Of a stretch of DNA of 6,885 nt, positions 5,462 to 6,885 are shown piece by piece; positions within the stretch are counted from its first letter, which is position 1; each line of letters begins with the position of its first letter. The position numbers and the translations under genes are program-made. The stretch is from an uncultured Clostridia bacterium (GTDB lineage: Bacteria > Bacillota > Clostridia > Oscillospirales > Ruminococcaceae): the NCBI GenBank assembly GCA_947177695.1, contig CAMWVO010000095.1:1-6885 (forward strand), given 5' to 3'. Under the pieces are notes generated by a model. It saw only the letters and a list, made by a program, of their open reading frames with translations, was not told the origin of the DNA and ran no database searches.

Positions 5462-6151
5462 TTATTTTTCTACTTTTTGTACAGAATTTGCCATATTAAT
5501 TAGTTTATCTTTACTAAATTCATAATCATCATCGTGCGATACAAGTATAGATAAAACATAATCGCCATTATCCCAAATAAGGATTTGTCCGTTCTGGTTA
5601 TACATATTTACATAAAATCCCTCACAGTTGTCTATATAAATTGATTCTATTTCGTAATCCTCTGTATTTACAGATTCATGATAATACTCTTTTATGCTTT
5701 GAGTAAAATAAATGGTACAATTTTCATTTTTATAAATGTATTCACGGTTAGAAATATCTTCAAAGGAATTAATAAGATCATAATCCGACATATCCGACGT
5801 AATTTCGTATTTATCTGTAAAGTCAAGCGGAGCGTCAATATCATCAACTGACTGTACAACAGTATGCGTATCAAAAATATTCATAAAGAAGTTTATAAAC
5901 GCCTCTCTAAATGCGCTTACGCTCATAGCTAAAATAAATACCGCCAATAATGCCGCTGTAACGGCAATAAGCAGCCTTTTAGGAGTAATTCTGACTTTTT
6001 TATAGTTCTTTCCCATTAAAATATCCATTTTACGCTCAAATTCAGGAGAAAATTTGTGAGGCGTATTGTCGATCAATGATTCGTCTATATAATTTGCGCC
6101 GTATTCCTTAATAACAGAGGTTATGTATTGCTCAAATTCAAGGTCGGTCAT
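5462..6151 (-). CDS. Membrane-anchored anti-sigma-like protein (DUF4367-like C-terminus)
   Basis: A 229-residue protein, probably a single-pass membrane anti-sigma factor for the ECF sigma factor encoded upstream. Residues 1-58 are a cytoplasmic, charged helical segment expected to bind sigma. One membrane helix lies near 60-80 (LLIAVTAALLAVFILAMSV). The rest is an acidic extracellular domain whose end (QILIWDNGDYVLSILV, then NMANSV) has the pattern of DUF4367, common in clostridial sigma-operon partners. No zinc-binding HXXXCXXC anti-sigma motif is present. I chose ATG 6151: GGAGG (6161-6165) is 9 bases away, versus only 3 bases for the ATG at 6157. The start lies inside the sigma gene, overlapping it by 14 bases, so the two are translationally coupled. 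What it senses is unknown. Confidence 0.8.
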   Translation of the reverse strand: MTDLEFEQYITSVIKEYGANYIDESLIDNTPHKFSPEFERKMDILMGKNYKKVRITPKRLLIAVTAALLAVFILAMSVSAFREAFINFFMNIFDTHTVVQSVDDIDAPLDFTDKYEITSDMSDYDLINSFEDISNREYIYKNENCTIYFTQSIKEYYHESVNTEDYEIESIYIDNCEGFYVNMYNQNGQILIWDNGDYVLSILVSHDDDYEFSKDKLINMANSVQKVEK

Positions 6152-6683
6152 TTTCATATTCCTCCATAATCAATTTTTTTAGTTTGGCTTTAGCACGAAA
6201 AAATCGGATTGAAACATGGTCTGGCTTAATCTTCAAAAGCTGCGATATTTCATCATTACTGCAATCATAAAATAGTTTCATCATTAGAATATCGGAATAT
6301 TTTTCGTCCATATTTGAAATTATTTCAAAAACCCGTTCCCGTTCAAGGCGGTTTTCAATTAGTTCAGGCAAGTCAAGTGTATCTGTATCATCTAATTCGT
6401 CCATTGGAACGATTTTTTTGTTTTGGTTATAAATATCTATTGCAGCTCCTCTAATTAATATAACCAAATAATTGCGTGTTTCCTTACACTTAATTCCATT
6501 AACTTTTTCTAAACTTTTTATTAACTTCAAGAAAGCGTTTTGAACAGCGTCCTCGGCAAGGTAATTATCCTTTAATATGCCATATGCGTGGTTATACATT
6601 GTATTTCTGTATTCCTTGTAAAGTGCTTCAAACTTGCTTTTTTCTTCTGGAGTATCAAGCAATGCAAAATAAATTCCGAGCAT
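6138..6683 (-). CDS. ECF-type RNA polymerase sigma factor
   Basis: A 181-residue sigma-70-family regulator with only regions 2 and 4, the ECF architecture. Region 2 spans about 16-90 (FEALYKEYRNTMYNHAYGIL, then LAEDAVQNAFLKL, the core-binding and -10 recognition helices). Region 4 spans about 112-172, with the helix-turn-helix near 142-168 (NDEISQLLKIKPDHVSIRFF). The N-terminus MLGIYFALLD is typical of a large clostridial ECF group. The frame is open to an ATG at 6722, but only ATG 6683 has a ribosome-binding site (GGAAAGGA, 6692-6699, 8-base spacing), and it gives the usual family N-terminus. It overlaps the downstream anti-sigma-like gene by 14 bases. Its target promoters are unknown; it may control one or more units in this window. 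Confidence 0.93.
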   Translation of the reverse strand: MLGIYFALLDTPEEKSKFEALYKEYRNTMYNHAYGILKDNYLAEDAVQNAFLKLIKSLEKVNGIKCKETRNYLVILIRGAAIDIYNQNKKIVPMDELDDTDTLDLPELIENRLERERVFEIISNMDEKYSDILMMKLFYDCSNDEISQLLKIKPDHVSIRFFRAKAKLKKLIMEEYENDRP

Positions 6684-6753
6684 AGTTACTGTCCTTTCCG
6701 GTAAAATAATTTTTAAAGCCATTATTCAACATAATGCCATTTATAAAACCCTC

Positions 6754-6782
6754 TATATATAAAAACCGCTCAGAACCGTAAA
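6754..6782 (-). promoter_or_regulatory. Candidate promoter of the sigma/anti-sigma operon
   Basis: The minus strand reads TTTACG (6782-6777), 17 bp, then TATATA (6759-6754), a fair sigma-A match with a start near 6747 and a ~64-base leader. The same segment carries a direct repeat CGGTT-ctgag-CGGTT, which could instead be part of an ECF-type element used for autoregulation. I cannot decide between these from sequence alone. Confidence 0.5.
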
Positions 6783-6846
6783 ATCACGTCAAAAAATTTC
6801 AATATTTTTAAAAATTCAGCGTTTCAAACAAATTTGTGCCGTATAC

Positions 6847-6876
6847 TATACTCTTATTTGTACAAATAAGAGTATA
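6847..6876. repeat. 30-bp perfect palindrome
   Basis: The two 15-bp arms are exact reverse complements with no spacer; the centre is TTGTACAA and the outer part TATACTCTTA. It lies about 65 bp upstream of the sigma operon promoter, at the right edge of the window. It has no T-run in either direction, so it is more likely a protein-binding site for a dimeric or tetrameric regulator than a terminator. What it controls may lie beyond the edge. Confidence 0.75.
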
Positions 6877-6885
6877 CAATATTAT

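Noticed and set aside
6754..6840. Classical ECF autoregulatory promoter (TGAAAC with CGTC) upstream of the sigma gene
   Set aside because: TGAAAC occurs on the minus strand near 6822-6827, but no CGTC-type -10 follows at 16-17 bp. A sigma-A-like pair fits better.
1..6885. CRISPR array, tRNA, rRNA, insertion sequence or attachment sites
   Set aside because: No regularly spaced repeats, tRNA cloverleaf, rRNA-like segment, transposase or target-site duplications were seen.

Overview
The window looks like chromosomal DNA of a low-GC Gram-positive anaerobe of the Clostridia, most likely a gut Ruminococcus/Oscillospiraceae-type organism. Grounds are the AT-rich intergenic DNA, strong GGAGG-type ribosome-binding sites, sigma-A-type promoters, and the protein families (a clostridial short ECF sigma factor beginning MLGIYFALLD, a DUF4367-like anti-sigma protein, a DUF6147-like secreted protein and an FtsX-like ABC exporter). 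Species cannot be assigned. No tRNA, rRNA, CRISPR array or transposase is visible.

All six sizeable genes lie on the minus strand, so the transcription order runs from high to low coordinates. From the right: a 30-bp perfect palindrome (6847-6876) and a sigma-A-like promoter (6754-6782) precede an ECF sigma factor (6138-6683), which overlaps a membrane-anchored anti-sigma-like protein (5462-6151). A secreted DUF6147-like protein follows (4978-5388); its ribosome-binding site is buried in a 13-bp hairpin. Then comes a second secreted protein of unknown function (4361-4810). Next is a perfect TTGACA-17-TATAAT promoter with heptad repeats at its start point and a terminator-like hairpin in the leader. 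It drives a two-gene ABC transporter: a large duplicated FtsX/MacB-like permease (1418-4186) and its ATPase (757-1413). A bidirectional terminator (676-720) ends the unit.

The left 590 bases hold no conventional gene but are not featureless. On the plus strand there is a -10-like box, a three-helix structured RNA candidate (152-255), two copies of a ~33-bp unit each containing a Spo0A-box match (346-378 and 443-474), further hairpins, and a 27-codon reading frame with a strong ribosome-binding site (591-674). Its stop codon lies directly before the shared terminator. This could be a small plus-strand transcription unit facing the ABC operon.

A reasonable reading is an envelope-sensing and export neighbourhood: the sigma/anti-sigma pair senses or responds, two small secreted proteins act outside the cell, and the ABC exporter is held under tight transcriptional and leader control. 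Functional links between these units are inferred from adjacency only. The most unusual parts are the left-hand regulatory/small-peptide unit and the leader structures.
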